DNA from: Moraxella cuniculi DSM 21768
GTDB taxonomy: Bacteria; Pseudomonadota; Gammaproteobacteria; Pseudomonadales; Moraxellaceae
Reading direction: 5' to 3'
Assembly: GCF_900156515.1 (NCBI RefSeq)
Contig: NZ_FTNU01000006.1
Location: 1 to 64,000 of the forward strand
DNA length: 64,000 bases
This document shows, piece by piece, positions 19,463 through 28,239 of the stretch. Position 1 is the stretch's first letter; the number at the start of each line of letters is the position of its first letter. The notes under the pieces are model-generated. The model worked only from the letters and a program-made list of their open reading frames with translations, ran no database searches and was not told the DNA's origin. A program made the translations under genes and the position numbers.

Positions 19463-19855
19463 TTAATCTGAATATAAATAAGTAAAAGTCATGGTAACTG
19501 GTATGGTCTTTGAGCCATTACAATCAAGTGGACGCCGACCTGTCATCACAACTTTGGTTTGGTTTTTTGACACAGGGCCACTGACATAATATGGCACACC
19601 ATAACTACAGGCAGCTGGATAGGCATAAGCGGTACCGCTATAGCGATAACCGTTACGCTGCCCATCAAATAGCATCACGCCGCTTGGTACACCTTGTCGT
19701 CTTAAGTTGGCACTGGCTTTATGAATATAAAATGTCCTGTCGTTGCCATTTGCTTCAAGCCTAACCACAGTTTGACCGTCATATTGCCAATAGCTATCAG
19801 CAAGTGCAGGCACTGCAATCATTGCCAAAGCACTGATACAAAGTTTCTTTAACAT
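19463..19855 (-). CDS. Small exported protein of unknown function
   Basis: This 130-residue protein has a clear signal peptide (MLKKLCISALAMIAVPALA) cleaved before DSYWQYDG. The mature part is rich in Tyr, Gly and Thr, has two Cys (in AACSYG and LDCNG) that could form a disulfide, and looks mostly beta-stranded. I do not recognise the family. It ends 15 bases before ychF on the same strand, so the two may be transcribed together. Confidence 0.65.
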   Translation of the reverse strand: MLKKLCISALAMIAVPALADSYWQYDGQTVVRLEANGNDRTFYIHKASANLRRQGVPSGVMLFDGQRNGYRYSGTAYAYPAACSYGVPYYVSGPVSKNQTKVVMTGRRPLDCNGSKTIPVTMTFTYLYSD

Positions 19856-19940
19856 GGTTACATCTTTAAAAATAATTCATAGACCGCCATTATACCAAAT
19901 TTGCCATAAAAATAAAATCCAATCACATGATGAAATTTTA

Positions 19941-19969
19941 TGGCAACTACACAAAAAAATTGCTATAAT
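19941..19969 (+). promoter_or_regulatory. Likely sigma-70 promoter of ndk
   Basis: TGGCAA (19941-19946) and a perfect TATAAT (19964-19969) are separated by 17 bases. The start of ndk lies about 58 bases beyond the -10 box. Confidence 0.6.
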
Positions 19970-20027
19970 TGTAAAAAACTTAAGGTTATTTTAATTTCAT
20001 TCATCAATAGCATAAGGAAAATTTAAC

Positions 20028-20459
20028 ATGGCTATCGAACGCACTTTATCAATCATCAAGCCAGATGCCGTTGGCAAAAATCACATCGGTGAGATTATCG
20101 CACGCTTTGAAAAAGCAGGGCTAAAACCAGTTGCCATCAAATACAAGCACCTAAGCCAAGCAGATGCCGAAGGTTTTTATGCTGAGCATAAAGAGCGTGG
20201 CTTCTTTGCTGATTTGGTTGCTTTTATGACTTCAGGACCTGTGGTTGTGTCAGTGCTAGAAGGCGAAAATGCTGTATTGGCACACCGTGAAATCTTGGGT
20301 GCAACCAACCCAAAAGAAGCTGAAGCTGGCACCATTCGTGCTGATTTTGCCGTGAGCATTGACGAGAATGCAGCACATGGTTCAGATTCTGTTGCCTCTG
20401 CTGAGCGTGAAATCGCTTATTTCTTTGGTGCAGATGAGATTTATCCACGCACTCGCTAA
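20028..20459 (+). CDS. ndk: Nucleoside diphosphate kinase
   Basis: Ndk transfers phosphate between nucleoside tri- and diphosphates through a phosphohistidine and balances nucleotide pools in the cytosol. Its 143 residues are typical. The start is [20 protein letters not shown], the catalytic His is in NAAHGSDS, and [12 protein letters not shown] and YFFGADEIY are conserved. It has its own promoter and a strong terminator, so it is monocistronic. Confidence 0.98.
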   Translation: MAIERTLSIIKPDAVGKNHIGEIIARFEKAGLKPVAIKYKHLSQADAEGFYAEHKERGFFADLVAFMTSGPVVVSVLEGENAVLAHREILGATNPKEAEAGTIRADFAVSIDENAAHGSDSVASAEREIAYFFGADEIYPRTR

Positions 20460-20481
20460 TATTCTTTGGCAATACAGCCAA

Positions 20482-20520
20482 ACAAAAAACAGCTCTCGTT
20501 GATGAGGGCTGTTTTTTGTT
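20482..20520 (+). terminator. Terminator after ndk
   Basis: The hairpin ACAGCTCTC / GAGGGCTGT is flanked by an A-run and a run of six T, and lies between ndk and the convergent lipoprotein gene. Confidence 0.85.
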
Positions 20521-20567
20521 GCGTAATTTTTCTAGATTGACGGTTTGTCCGCTGTCAAATAATCAGT

Positions 20568-20918
20568 TTAGCGACATTGGAATTTGATGGTGTATTCATA
20601 GTCATCATTACGGCTTAGGTTCGGTGTGGCTTTGCCAAAAACAGCACTGACAACCCCAACCCCTTGTTCAATCATGCGGCCTGTTTTTTCATCAAGTACG
20701 CCATTGTAGGTGCTGCTGTCTGATAGGACGATGACGCTTTTGTTGCCACATTGTTTGTTTGCGGCAGTGATGGCGGCTTGTTGTGCTTTGGCTTTGGTTG
20801 AGCCAAGTCCTGTGGTTTCTTTGGTGCCGTCTTGGCGTGTGATGACAGGGCTGGTGTCGCTGGTGCTGGCACAAGCGGTCAATACGGCTGCCGCCACTAG
20901 CATAAGGGCAAGTTTCAT
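20568..20918 (-). CDS. Small lipoprotein of unknown function
   Basis: This 116-residue protein has a type II signal (MKLALMLVAAAVLTAC) with lipobox LTAC, so it is membrane-anchored. The mature part carries STKAKAQQAAITAANKQCGN and a C-terminal YEYTIKFQCR. It has two further Cys residues that may pair. I recognise no named domain. The ATG at 20918 is chosen because an AAAGGAG site precedes it; the longer frame from 20960 has none. Confidence 0.7.
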   Translation of the reverse strand: MKLALMLVAAAVLTACASTSDTSPVITRQDGTKETTGLGSTKAKAQQAAITAANKQCGNKSVIVLSDSSTYNGVLDEKTGRMIEQGVGVVSAVFGKATPNLSRNDDYEYTIKFQCR

Positions 20919-21171
20919 GATGACTCCTTTGGTAATAAAGTGGGATTTGTTAGTTATCATAATGGATTATTGACATGATTGCTACCGTTTGCTTGTCGGC
21001 TTTTTGTGAAATTATTACGCATTTATACAAATTGATTGTCCAAATGCAGACAGCGGTTTATCGTTATGAACGATACTTGTGTGAGCTTAGAGTTTGGCTT
21101 GCTGCCGTTTGTGAAATTGTTGGATAAATTGTGCTATAATGATAGATATTTGTATTTATATCAGATGCCTT

Positions 21172-21823
21172 ATGACCACAAAACAACAAATCACCTTAAT
21201 CGATGCACCCAGCGGTGTGCTGGAAGTGGATAGCATTTGGCAGGGTGGACAGCGTTGTGCCAGTGATGCTTTGGCGGTGATTTGCCACCCCAATCCCACC
21301 CAAGGTGGCACGATGAATAACAAGGTAGTTAGCACCATGTACCGATTCTGCCGTGATGCAGGCATGGATACGATTCGTTTTAATTTTCGTGGTGTTGGTC
21401 GCTCAACGGGCAGTGTTGGCACGGGCATGGGCGAGCTTGATGATGCCATGACGGTGCTGCGATATGCGTTGTCATGCACACCTGCACGCAAGTTGTGGCT
21501 GGGTGGTTTTAGCTTTGGGGGGTTATATTGCTTGTCAGTTGGCAAGTGCAATCACAGCCTCTGATGAGTTTAATGATGTCGTGCTGCACAATCTGGCATT
21601 GGTTGCTCCTTCGATCATGCGTCAGGGTATGCAGACAACGCAGTGGCAAGCCAATCGCAGTTTTGTAATTTATGGCGATCAAGATGAATTGGTTAGCCCT
21701 GCAAGCCTTGCCAAATTCGTCCAAGATAGGCAGCTGCCACATACGGTACTGACGACTGGGCATTTTTTTCATGGCAAATTGGTTGAGCTAAGAGATGCGT
21801 TGCAGCAGCATACTTTGCCATGA
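21172..21823 (+). pseudogene. Frameshifted alpha/beta hydrolase (YqiA/dienelactone-like), split at a G6 run
   Basis: The first frame (21172-21564) encodes a hydrolase N-terminus. It has HPNPTQGGTMNNKVV, FRGVGRSTGS (oxyanion region) and the nucleophile elbow GGFSFGG. The second half (YIACQLASAITASDEFND through IYGDQDELVS and the catalytic His in TGHFFHGKL) lies in the next frame. The break falls at GGGGGG, 21517-21522; removing one G restores a single reading frame of about 216 residues ending at 21823. The change is either a real mutation, a short-tract phase switch, or a sequencing error. A TATAAT lies at 21135-21140. The substrate is unknown. Confidence 0.85.
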
Positions 21824-21891
21824 ATGCCAATCTTTCCATAGGATTATTTGTTGATAATTATTTAAAAAAATCTAAAAAAGGGTAAAATACC

Positions 21892-22989
21892 ATGACTGTG
21901 CAAACGCCACTACAGCGTTATCATGCCGCCTTGGCAACAGGTGAGTTTGCCGAAGATGCCATTCAGTTGGCAGCGGTAACTTATATGGATAATTTGCACC
22001 ATCAGATTATCAAGGCACAAAAACCAAGTTCAGGCTGGTTTGCCAATTTATTCCGCCCAAAAACCGAGATGCCAAAGGGGCTTTATATGTGGGGCGGGGT
22101 TGGTCGTGGCAAGACTTGGATGATGGATATGTTCTATGATAGCTTGCCAATCGAGCGAAAGATGCGTATGCATTTTCATCATTTTATGCAGCGAGTGCAG
22201 AAGGAATTGGTGGCACTGCAAGGACAAACCGACCCGCTACAAAAAGTCGCCGATATTATCCATAATGAGGCGGTGGTGATTTGTTTTGATGAGTTTTTTG
22301 TCTCCAATGTCTCTGATGCGATGATTTTGGGTGATTTGTTCACCATGTTGTTTGAGCGAGACATTACTTTGGTTGCAACCTCAAATATTGAGCCTGCAGG
22401 CTTATACAAAAACGGCATTCATCGAGATAGATTTTTGCCAGCCATTGCCCAAGTCGAAAAGCATACCACAGTAATGAACATTGATGCTGGCATTGATTAC
22501 CGCCTTAGATTGTTAAAACAAGCTAAATTATACACTTCACCATTATCAGATGAGACAACAGGCTGGCTTGCTCAGCGATTTGACACTTTGGCAGGTGGAC
22601 AGAGCATCAGTCATGCACCGATTACCATAGGTGGTCGCCAGATTGAAATCATCAAACGCACCGAAACAATGCTGCTTGTGGATTTTCGTGCCTTGTGTAT
22701 GCAGCCACGCTCAGCGGCGGATTTTATTGAGATTGCTCATGATTTTGATACGGTCATGGTGGATAATGTGCCGTTTTTAAATGATACTTTGATGGATCCG
22801 ACACGCCGATTTATTTATTTGGTTGATGAATTTTATGATCGCCGTGTCAAATTATTGGTGCGTGCCGAGCAATCCATTCTTGAGCTATATCAAGGCGAGC
22901 GATTGGCATTTGAGATTGAACGCACACGCTCACGCTTGCTTGAGATGCAGTCCGAGGATTATTTATCTGCCGAACATCGCTTGGGCTAA
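21892..22989 (+). CDS. zapE: Cell division protein ZapE (AFG1-like ATPase)
   Basis: ZapE is an ATPase that associates with the FtsZ ring during constriction. Its 365 residues match the family. The N-terminal TPLQRYHAALATGEF is followed by the linker GLYMWGGVGRGKTWMMDMFY containing Walker A. Walker B is VVICFDEFFVSNVSDAMIL, and ATSNIEPAGLYKNGIHRDRF is the sensor region typical of ZapE. It starts 68 bases after the broken hydrolase gene. Confidence 0.95.
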   Translation: MTVQTPLQRYHAALATGEFAEDAIQLAAVTYMDNLHHQIIKAQKPSSGWFANLFRPKTEMPKGLYMWGGVGRGKTWMMDMFYDSLPIERKMRMHFHHFMQRVQKELVALQGQTDPLQKVADIIHNEAVVICFDEFFVSNVSDAMILGDLFTMLFERDITLVATSNIEPAGLYKNGIHRDRFLPAIAQVEKHTTVMNIDAGIDYRLRLLKQAKLYTSPLSDETTGWLAQRFDTLAGGQSISHAPITIGGRQIEIIKRTETMLLVDFRALCMQPRSAADFIEIAHDFDTVMVDNVPFLNDTLMDPTRRFIYLVDEFYDRRVKLLVRAEQSILELYQGERLAFEIERTRSRLLEMQSEDYLSAEHRLG

Positions 22990-23021
22990 CTTTGGTGTAT
23001 TTTATAAAAAAGGAATATTCA

Positions 23022-23597
23022 ATGAGCAATGATACTTTAGATATAATTCACAAAAGACGCAGTATTGGCAAATTGGAATTGCCGATGCCAAACCAAGACG
23101 AGTTGGAATCCGCCTTATTGGCAGCGATGGCAGCACCTGATCATAAACAGCTAAAACCTTGGAAATTCACGGTATTAACTGGCGATGCTCTGGTGGAGTT
23201 TGGGCAGGTATTGTTGCAAGCAGCACAGCAACAAGCACAAGCTGATGGCAGAGTGATTGATGAAGCAGAAGTTAAAAAAATCTTAAATATGCCACTGCGG
23301 GCACCCATGATTATCACGCTGGCAACCGCCCTAAAAACGCACGAAAAAGTTCCGCCTTTTGAGCAACTATTAAGTGCAGGAGCGGCAGCTCAAAATCTCT
23401 TATTGGCACTAGAATCGCTGGGCTATCGCACTGTGTGGCGTACAGGGCCACTGTGCAATCTGCCAGAGGTGAAGGCGTATTTTGGGGTGGGTCAGGCAGA
23501 CACTATTTGTGGATTTATTTATACAGGCTCAAGCACGGTGCAGATGCCCAATCGCGATGATGTTGATTTGAGTGAGTTTGTAACTTATAAATCATGA
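23022..23597 (+). CDS. Nitroreductase family protein (YdjA-like)
   Basis: This is a flavin-dependent oxidoreductase of the nitroreductase fold, 191 residues. IIHKRRSIGKLELPMPNQDE is the FMN-phosphate binding start. APDHKQLKPWKF matches the YdjA-type motif. SAGAAAQNLLLALESLGYRT and WRTGPL form the second FMN region. The physiological substrate is unknown. The ATG at 23022 has an AAGGA site, so the upstream extension from 22992 is not used. It lies 32 bases after zapE and may be co-transcribed. Confidence 0.88.
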   Translation: MSNDTLDIIHKRRSIGKLELPMPNQDELESALLAAMAAPDHKQLKPWKFTVLTGDALVEFGQVLLQAAQQQAQADGRVIDEAEVKKILNMPLRAPMIITLATALKTHEKVPPFEQLLSAGAAAQNLLLALESLGYRTVWRTGPLCNLPEVKAYFGVGQADTICGFIYTGSSTVQMPNRDDVDLSEFVTYKS

Positions 23598-23713
23598 TGA
23601 ATCGTTGGTGGTTTGGCAATCATTGTATCAATGATTTGCTTATAAATTAAGCAAATATTGCTGTGATTGCCAATGGATAGCCAAAGCCCATGACACCAAA
23701 ATAAGGAAAAACC

Positions 23714-25012
23714 ATGAAATTGCGTAAATCCGCCAACAAAAACTCCAAAGTGCAAAAAATTGTCAATGCTGCCGATGATGCGGTCAGTGCCATTAAGCAT
23801 TCTGGCTTGACTGGCACGCCAATTTTTGACAGCATTGCTCAACTGACAGGTCTAAAAAAGAAGCAAACGGTCAAAACGCTCCAAACTTTGCAGCAGGCAA
23901 AATCTGAGCCATCGCCACAGACACTGTTAAAATTTGCTTTTTTGGGAGGGGGGAGTTTTGGTACGGCGATGGCAAATTTGGCAGCAAAAAATGGTGCAAA
24001 TACCACCTTGTGGGTGCGTGATAAACGCACGGTCAAATCACTGAACAAAACCCATATCAACAAAAAATACCTGCCCAGCCATAAGCTGGATACACGCTTA
24101 AAGTTCAGCCATGATTTGCAAGCAACAGTCATGGGTGCGGATGTGATTTTTGTTGCTGTACCAAGCTCGGCATTTCGAGAAACGCTAGAAAATATCAAGC
24201 CGTTTATCACCCATCAAGCGGTTATTTCTTTGACCAAAGGCATGGAAAAAGACAGTTTTGCTCTGATGAGTGATATTATCCAAGAGGTGCTGCCAGAGGT
24301 GAATTTTGGCGTGATGAGCGGCCCAAATTTGGCGGTAGAGATTATGGATAATCTGCCCTCGGCAACGGTTATCGCATCACAATCACAGATGTTACGCAAA
24401 GCGGTGCAAACAGCGTTGCACGGTGCATTTTTCCGTGTTTTTGCCAGCGATGATATTCGAGGTGTTGAGCTGGGCGGGGCATTAAAAAATATTTACGCCA
24501 TTGCCATGGGTATGGCGGCAGCGTACGAGGTGGGCGAGAATACCAAAGCCATGCTGCTAACTCGGGCGTTGGCGGAGATGAGCCGTTTTGGTGTGGCAGT
24601 GGGTGCTGATCCACTGACCTTTTTGGGATTGTCAGGGGTGGGGGATTTGTACGCCACTTGCAACTCGGTGCTAAGTCGCAATTATCGTGTTGGCTTTATG
24701 TTGGGGCAGGGTATGAGCCTTGAGGCGGCAGTGAAAAAATTGGGACAAACTGCCGAAGGGGTGAATACCATTGAGCAGGTGCATATCCGTGCCAAAGAAT
24801 TGGGTGTTTATATGCCAATCACCCACGCACTATACGCAGTGTTGTACGAAGACAAGGCGGCTTTGGGCGTGGCATTAAACCTGATGGAAACAGGTTTTCG
24901 CAGCGATGTAGAATTTGTTTTGCCGCATGATGAGAGTAATGCCAGACTTAGCCGTGAGTTTAGCGAAGTGCTAAAAAGCAGTGCCAACAAATCTCGGTCG
25001 ATTGATGAATAA
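23714..25012 (+). CDS. gpsA: Glycerol-3-phosphate dehydrogenase [NAD(P)+], N-terminally extended
   Basis: GpsA reduces dihydroxyacetone phosphate to sn-glycerol-3-phosphate for phospholipid synthesis. The nucleotide-binding GGGSFGTAMA is at about residues 78-87. The catalytic Lys lies in LGGALKNIYAIAMGMAAAYE, and LTRALAEMSRFGVAVGADPL and SRNYRVGFMLGQG are conserved. Ordinary GpsA is about 330-340 residues, whereas this one has 432 because about 72 residues precede the Rossmann fold (KLRKSANKNSKVQKIVNAAD...). This extension is basic and partly helical; its role is unknown. The start is supported by AAGG 8 bases upstream. Six G in the GGG codons (23946-23951) are intact. Confidence 0.95.
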   Translation: MKLRKSANKNSKVQKIVNAADDAVSAIKHSGLTGTPIFDSIAQLTGLKKKQTVKTLQTLQQAKSEPSPQTLLKFAFLGGGSFGTAMANLAAKNGANTTLWVRDKRTVKSLNKTHINKKYLPSHKLDTRLKFSHDLQATVMGADVIFVAVPSSAFRETLENIKPFITHQAVISLTKGMEKDSFALMSDIIQEVLPEVNFGVMSGPNLAVEIMDNLPSATVIASQSQMLRKAVQTALHGAFFRVFASDDIRGVELGGALKNIYAIAMGMAAAYEVGENTKAMLLTRALAEMSRFGVAVGADPLTFLGLSGVGDLYATCNSVLSRNYRVGFMLGQGMSLEAAVKKLGQTAEGVNTIEQVHIRAKELGVYMPITHALYAVLYEDKAALGVALNLMETGFRSDVEFVLPHDESNARLSREFSEVLKSSANKSRSIDE

Positions 25013-25063
25013 TTGACCAATTTGACAACAATGCAATCAAACCAACACATTTTAGGGTGATTT

Positions 25064-25552
25064 ATGAAATTAATCTTGGTAAGACATGGACAGGCAACCG
25101 CTTATTGTGCTGATGATGCAGGGCGTGATTTGACGGAATTTGGTCGTGTGCAAGCACAGCAAACGGCAGAATATATCAGCCAGCACCATACGGTAGATTT
25201 GATTATCTCAAGCCCTTACAACCGTGCAGAGCAAACGGCAAAGGTTATCCTTGAACAACTTGCCACCATGCAGCCATCACCTAAATTCATCACACTAGAT
25301 AGCATCACGCCAGACGATGATGCCAATGTGGCACTTAGTAACATTGACCGTACCATCACCACCATGTTTGGCGATGATAATAAATGTGTCGTGGTGGTGT
25401 GTCATATGCCAATCGTTGCCCATCTGACTGGCAAAATTTTGGACAAAGAGCCAGTATCTTTTCAATTGGCAGAATGCCGTGTGATTGATACGCCAACAGT
25501 AGTGGCGGGCTTTGGTGAGCAGCTGGCAAGTTTTGTACCAACACAGCCGTGA
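25064..25552 (+). CDS. sixA: Phosphohistidine phosphatase SixA
   Basis: SixA removes phosphate from histidine residues of phosphorelay or PTS-type proteins. Its 162 residues fit the family. LILVRHGQATAYCADDAGRD contains the RHG catalytic core with His near residue 8. The LTEFGRVQAQQTA, SPYNRAEQTAKVI and VVVCHMPIVAHLTGKIL stretches follow, the last with the second catalytic His. It starts 51 bases after gpsA on the same strand and is probably in the same transcript. Confidence 0.92.
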   Translation: MKLILVRHGQATAYCADDAGRDLTEFGRVQAQQTAEYISQHHTVDLIISSPYNRAEQTAKVILEQLATMQPSPKFITLDSITPDDDANVALSNIDRTITTMFGDDNKCVVVVCHMPIVAHLTGKILDKEPVSFQLAECRVIDTPTVVAGFGEQLASFVPTQP

Positions 25553-25770
25553 TTTGCCTGATTTTGTGGGTAAAATTTTTAAGTTAAATTTGCCGTCAAG
25601 ATTGGCTTGTATAATGGCTTTACTTAAGTCTTGCCATTAAATTTGATTTTGATACATTAAATCTGCTTTGTGATGAATTGGCGGTCTAGAGATGGGTTGT
25701 TTTTGCGATGTTGCCTTACACCCAGCTTCTTGACAGTATGATAATCACCATGGTTTTTTGTGTAGAGCCA

Positions 25771-25809
25771 AACACATGGCTAAGTGTGTCTGTAGCTTTA
25801 GCCATGTGT
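25771..25809 (-). terminator. Perfect 12-base inverted repeat after the PepSY gene
   Basis: ACACATGGCTAA (25771-25782) pairs perfectly with TTAGCCATGTGT around a 15-base loop. A T-run follows some bases later on the minus strand (AAAAAACC complement region). It lies between sixA and the convergent PepSY gene and probably ends one or both. Confidence 0.55.
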
Positions 25810-25827
25810 CTTCGGCGTGTCAGATGG

Positions 25828-27309
25828 TTATTTGAGCAGCTGTTTTAGCCAATCAATGCGACTGATTAGCAACCAATCAAGCAAGGCGATTACCATGACT
25901 GCCACCAGTGCGGTGGGGAAAAGTGCAGCAAGCAGTGGCAAGATGATGGCAAATTGCCACGACAGACTGGCGACTTTGTTGCGAGCAGGCGGGTTGAGAC
26001 TGCGTAAGCCAGCAGTTGGACGGCGTTGCCACCACAGCACATAGCCTGCAATGCACAGCACAATCACCAGCAAGCAGAATACAGCGTTTGCCAATACACT
26101 CCACCAGTCCAATGTTCCCATGTGTAGGGCAATTCCTGCCGCCATAAATTTGCCCATGGCATTATAATCATCAAAGCGTATGTCCGCCAATACAGCACCT
26201 GAATATTGGTCAATATGCACCGTGCGGTCGGCGGTTGGACTTGCCATGTCATAGCTCATGGAGTCTTGGCTGATGGTCCAAACGCCAGTTTCGCCTTTGG
26301 GCTGGTAGATTTGATAGCGTCCCTGAAAACCCAGCATTTGAGCCTGCTGATTGATGCTGTTTAAAGTGGGCAAACTGGCTTGTTTGTTGGCTTGGTTGGA
26401 GATGGGCATTGGCGTTTGCTCAAGTACCCATGGGGCATCTTTGCTGCCGCCATCATTTAGGCTTTTGCCGTGCGTTGTCATTTCATGGGTTGTGGCTTGA
26501 TTGCTGTTGGTTCTTGGGGTGGATTTTTTGGCAAAATCAACCACCAAGGCGGACTGAGGCAGGGGTTCAACGCCCCATTTGCCAGCGGGAAATTGATTCC
26601 ATGCCTGCATCATTTTTTCGCCCCAAATACCTGCCCACGCCAAGCCCGTGATGCAAAAAAACAGCAGAATGACCGACACCCAGCTACCAAGTGTGCCATG
26701 AATCACTCGCCATAATGAGCGTTTGGGCTGGGCTTTGGGTAGCAGCATTGTCTTAAGATTGCGTTGCCTGTGCCACCAAAGATACAACCCTGTAATAATT
26801 AGCAAAATGGTCAAAGAGGCGGCGGTTTCTAGTAAATAATCCCCAACCGTACCAAGCAGAATGTCTCCATGAATGCTATCAAAAACATAATACCAGTTGC
26901 TCTGACGAGGAAAGCTATCAATGACAGTGGCGGTATACGGGTCGACAAGCACCATATTATCAATACTGCCGCCATTTTTTTCGGCCTTGATGCGAAACAG
27001 GGCGACCGTATCCGCTGCACGGGGACTAATGTACTGAACCACTTGTGCATTCGCCACATCTGGTGCCGTTACGCTGTTGATTGCACTGGCTGCCTGCTGC
27101 TCAATGGTGGCGGTTGTGGCTTGTACATTTACCACCGTTCTGTCCAAATCTTTGCCAGAAATATTTGTCAAAAGCAACATTGCAAGACCTGTGCTTGCCA
27201 AGATTATCAAAAATGGTGCAACAAATATACCTGCATAAAAATGCCATCGCCACAAGGTAAAATACATGGCACTGTCTGATGCTTTTTGAGTGTGGTGCTT
27301 GTCCGTCAT
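25828..27309 (-). CDS. PepSY-associated membrane protein
   Basis: This is an inner-membrane protein of the PepSY_TM family, some members of which reduce ferric siderophores or sit with TonB receptors. Of 493 residues, hydrophobic segments are seen at about 27-50, 165-190, 210-235, 395-420 and 455-485. His residues in and near these helices (FTLWRWHFYAG, YLWWHRQR, IALHMGTLDWW) could bind haem. Two soluble regions lie outside the membrane, with PepSY-like strands (VVQYISPRAADTVALFRI). Its start has an AGGA site. It stands alone; no TonB receptor gene is adjacent. Substrate unknown. Confidence 0.8.
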   Translation of the reverse strand: MTDKHHTQKASDSAMYFTLWRWHFYAGIFVAPFLIILASTGLAMLLLTNISGKDLDRTVVNVQATTATIEQQAASAINSVTAPDVANAQVVQYISPRAADTVALFRIKAEKNGGSIDNMVLVDPYTATVIDSFPRQSNWYYVFDSIHGDILLGTVGDYLLETAASLTILLIITGLYLWWHRQRNLKTMLLPKAQPKRSLWRVIHGTLGSWVSVILLFFCITGLAWAGIWGEKMMQAWNQFPAGKWGVEPLPQSALVVDFAKKSTPRTNSNQATTHEMTTHGKSLNDGGSKDAPWVLEQTPMPISNQANKQASLPTLNSINQQAQMLGFQGRYQIYQPKGETGVWTISQDSMSYDMASPTADRTVHIDQYSGAVLADIRFDDYNAMGKFMAAGIALHMGTLDWWSVLANAVFCLLVIVLCIAGYVLWWQRRPTAGLRSLNPPARNKVASLSWQFAIILPLLAALFPTALVAVMVIALLDWLLISRIDWLKQLLK

Positions 27310-27516
27310 GTTTAATCCTGTTATGCTGATTTATTACATATTGTAACACAAATTAACACAATCAGGGTGATACCTTGGTGTTGTTGATGAATTTTATAAA
27401 ATGGCAAAATTTTTGTTATTAATATAGCAAGAGTATTTTTCAGACGAATGTTTGCTAAATTTCGCCATTGTGATATCGTATGCTGACAATGCCTGATAAA
27501 AAATTCACAAACACAC

Positions 27517-27544
27517 TTGCAAAAAATTGATTTTTTGTTATAAT
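27517..27544 (+). promoter_or_regulatory. Sigma-70 promoter of the 4.5S RNA
   Basis: TTGCAA (27517-27522) and TATAAT (27539-27544) are separated by 16 bases. The predicted transcription start, about 7 bases further, coincides with the 5' end of the RNA helix. Confidence 0.75.
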
Positions 27545-27550
27545 ATCTCT

Positions 27551-27655
<105 letters not shown>

Positions 27656-27696
27656 ATTTTTTTGGCAATTTTTTTATTTTATTGCCAGATTTCAAG

Positions 27697-28239
27697 CTAA
27701 TCTTGGGCAAGATAGGGATTATTGATACCAAGTTTGGCCAGAATTTCAATCTCAAATTGCTCCATCTCATCAGCGTCTTGTTCGCTGATTTCATGATCAA
27801 ATCCCAATAAATGCAAGATACCATGCACCACCAAATGCGTTAGATGATGGTCAAATTGTTTGTGCTGACCGATTGCTTCTTGGCAAACGACCTCGTGGCA
27901 CAGTACCAACTCACCCAGATGCACCTCGTCCAACAATGGCAAAACATCAGCAGGTAAATCACTGGGATAAGACAGCACATTGGTTGCATAGTCTTTGTGG
28001 CGTGATTGTAGATTTAGCCTGCGACCCTCGTTGGTATCAACGATATAGATATCCAGCAATTTTGGTTTGTACCAATAACTGTCCAATTCGGCAAAATAGC
28101 GAAAATTTACATTGGGCAATTTATCCGTCATTGCTGTCAATGTTGTGCGTGCAATTTTTTCCAAATCAATGGCATGATAACTTTGTTGTATATCGGCAGC
28201 AATGGTTTCGGCAAAGCTCAATTCAACGGTATTACTCAT
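27697..28239 (-). CDS. ybeY: Endoribonuclease YbeY (rRNA maturation factor)
   Basis: YbeY is a zinc-dependent endoribonuclease in 16S rRNA 3'-end maturation and ribosome quality control. The zinc motif is HLVVHGILHLLGFDH, the family H3xH5xH pattern. The preceding NVLSYPSD and GELVLCHEVVCQEA are also conserved. The start at 28239 gives 180 residues and overlaps the end of ybeZ by 8 bases. The frame is open further upstream to 28440, but that part is antiparallel shadow within ybeZ and has no family match. ybeZ-ybeY is the classic pair. Confidence 0.94.
   Translation of the reverse strand: MSNTVELSFAETIAADIQQSYHAIDLEKIARTTLTAMTDKLPNVNFRYFAELDSYWYKPKLLDIYIVDTNEGRRLNLQSRHKDYATNVLSYPSDLPADVLPLLDEVHLGELVLCHEVVCQEAIGQHKQFDHHLTHLVVHGILHLLGFDHEISEQDADEMEQFEIEILAKLGINNPYLAQD

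Noticed and set aside
21156-21551. 131-codon ORF opposite the hydrolase
   Set aside because: Antisense shadow with no family features; the sense strand carries clear hydrolase motifs.
23946-23951. G6 run in gpsA as a phase switch
   Set aside because: The reading frame is intact and the run encodes the Gly-rich Rossmann motif, which explains the G bases.
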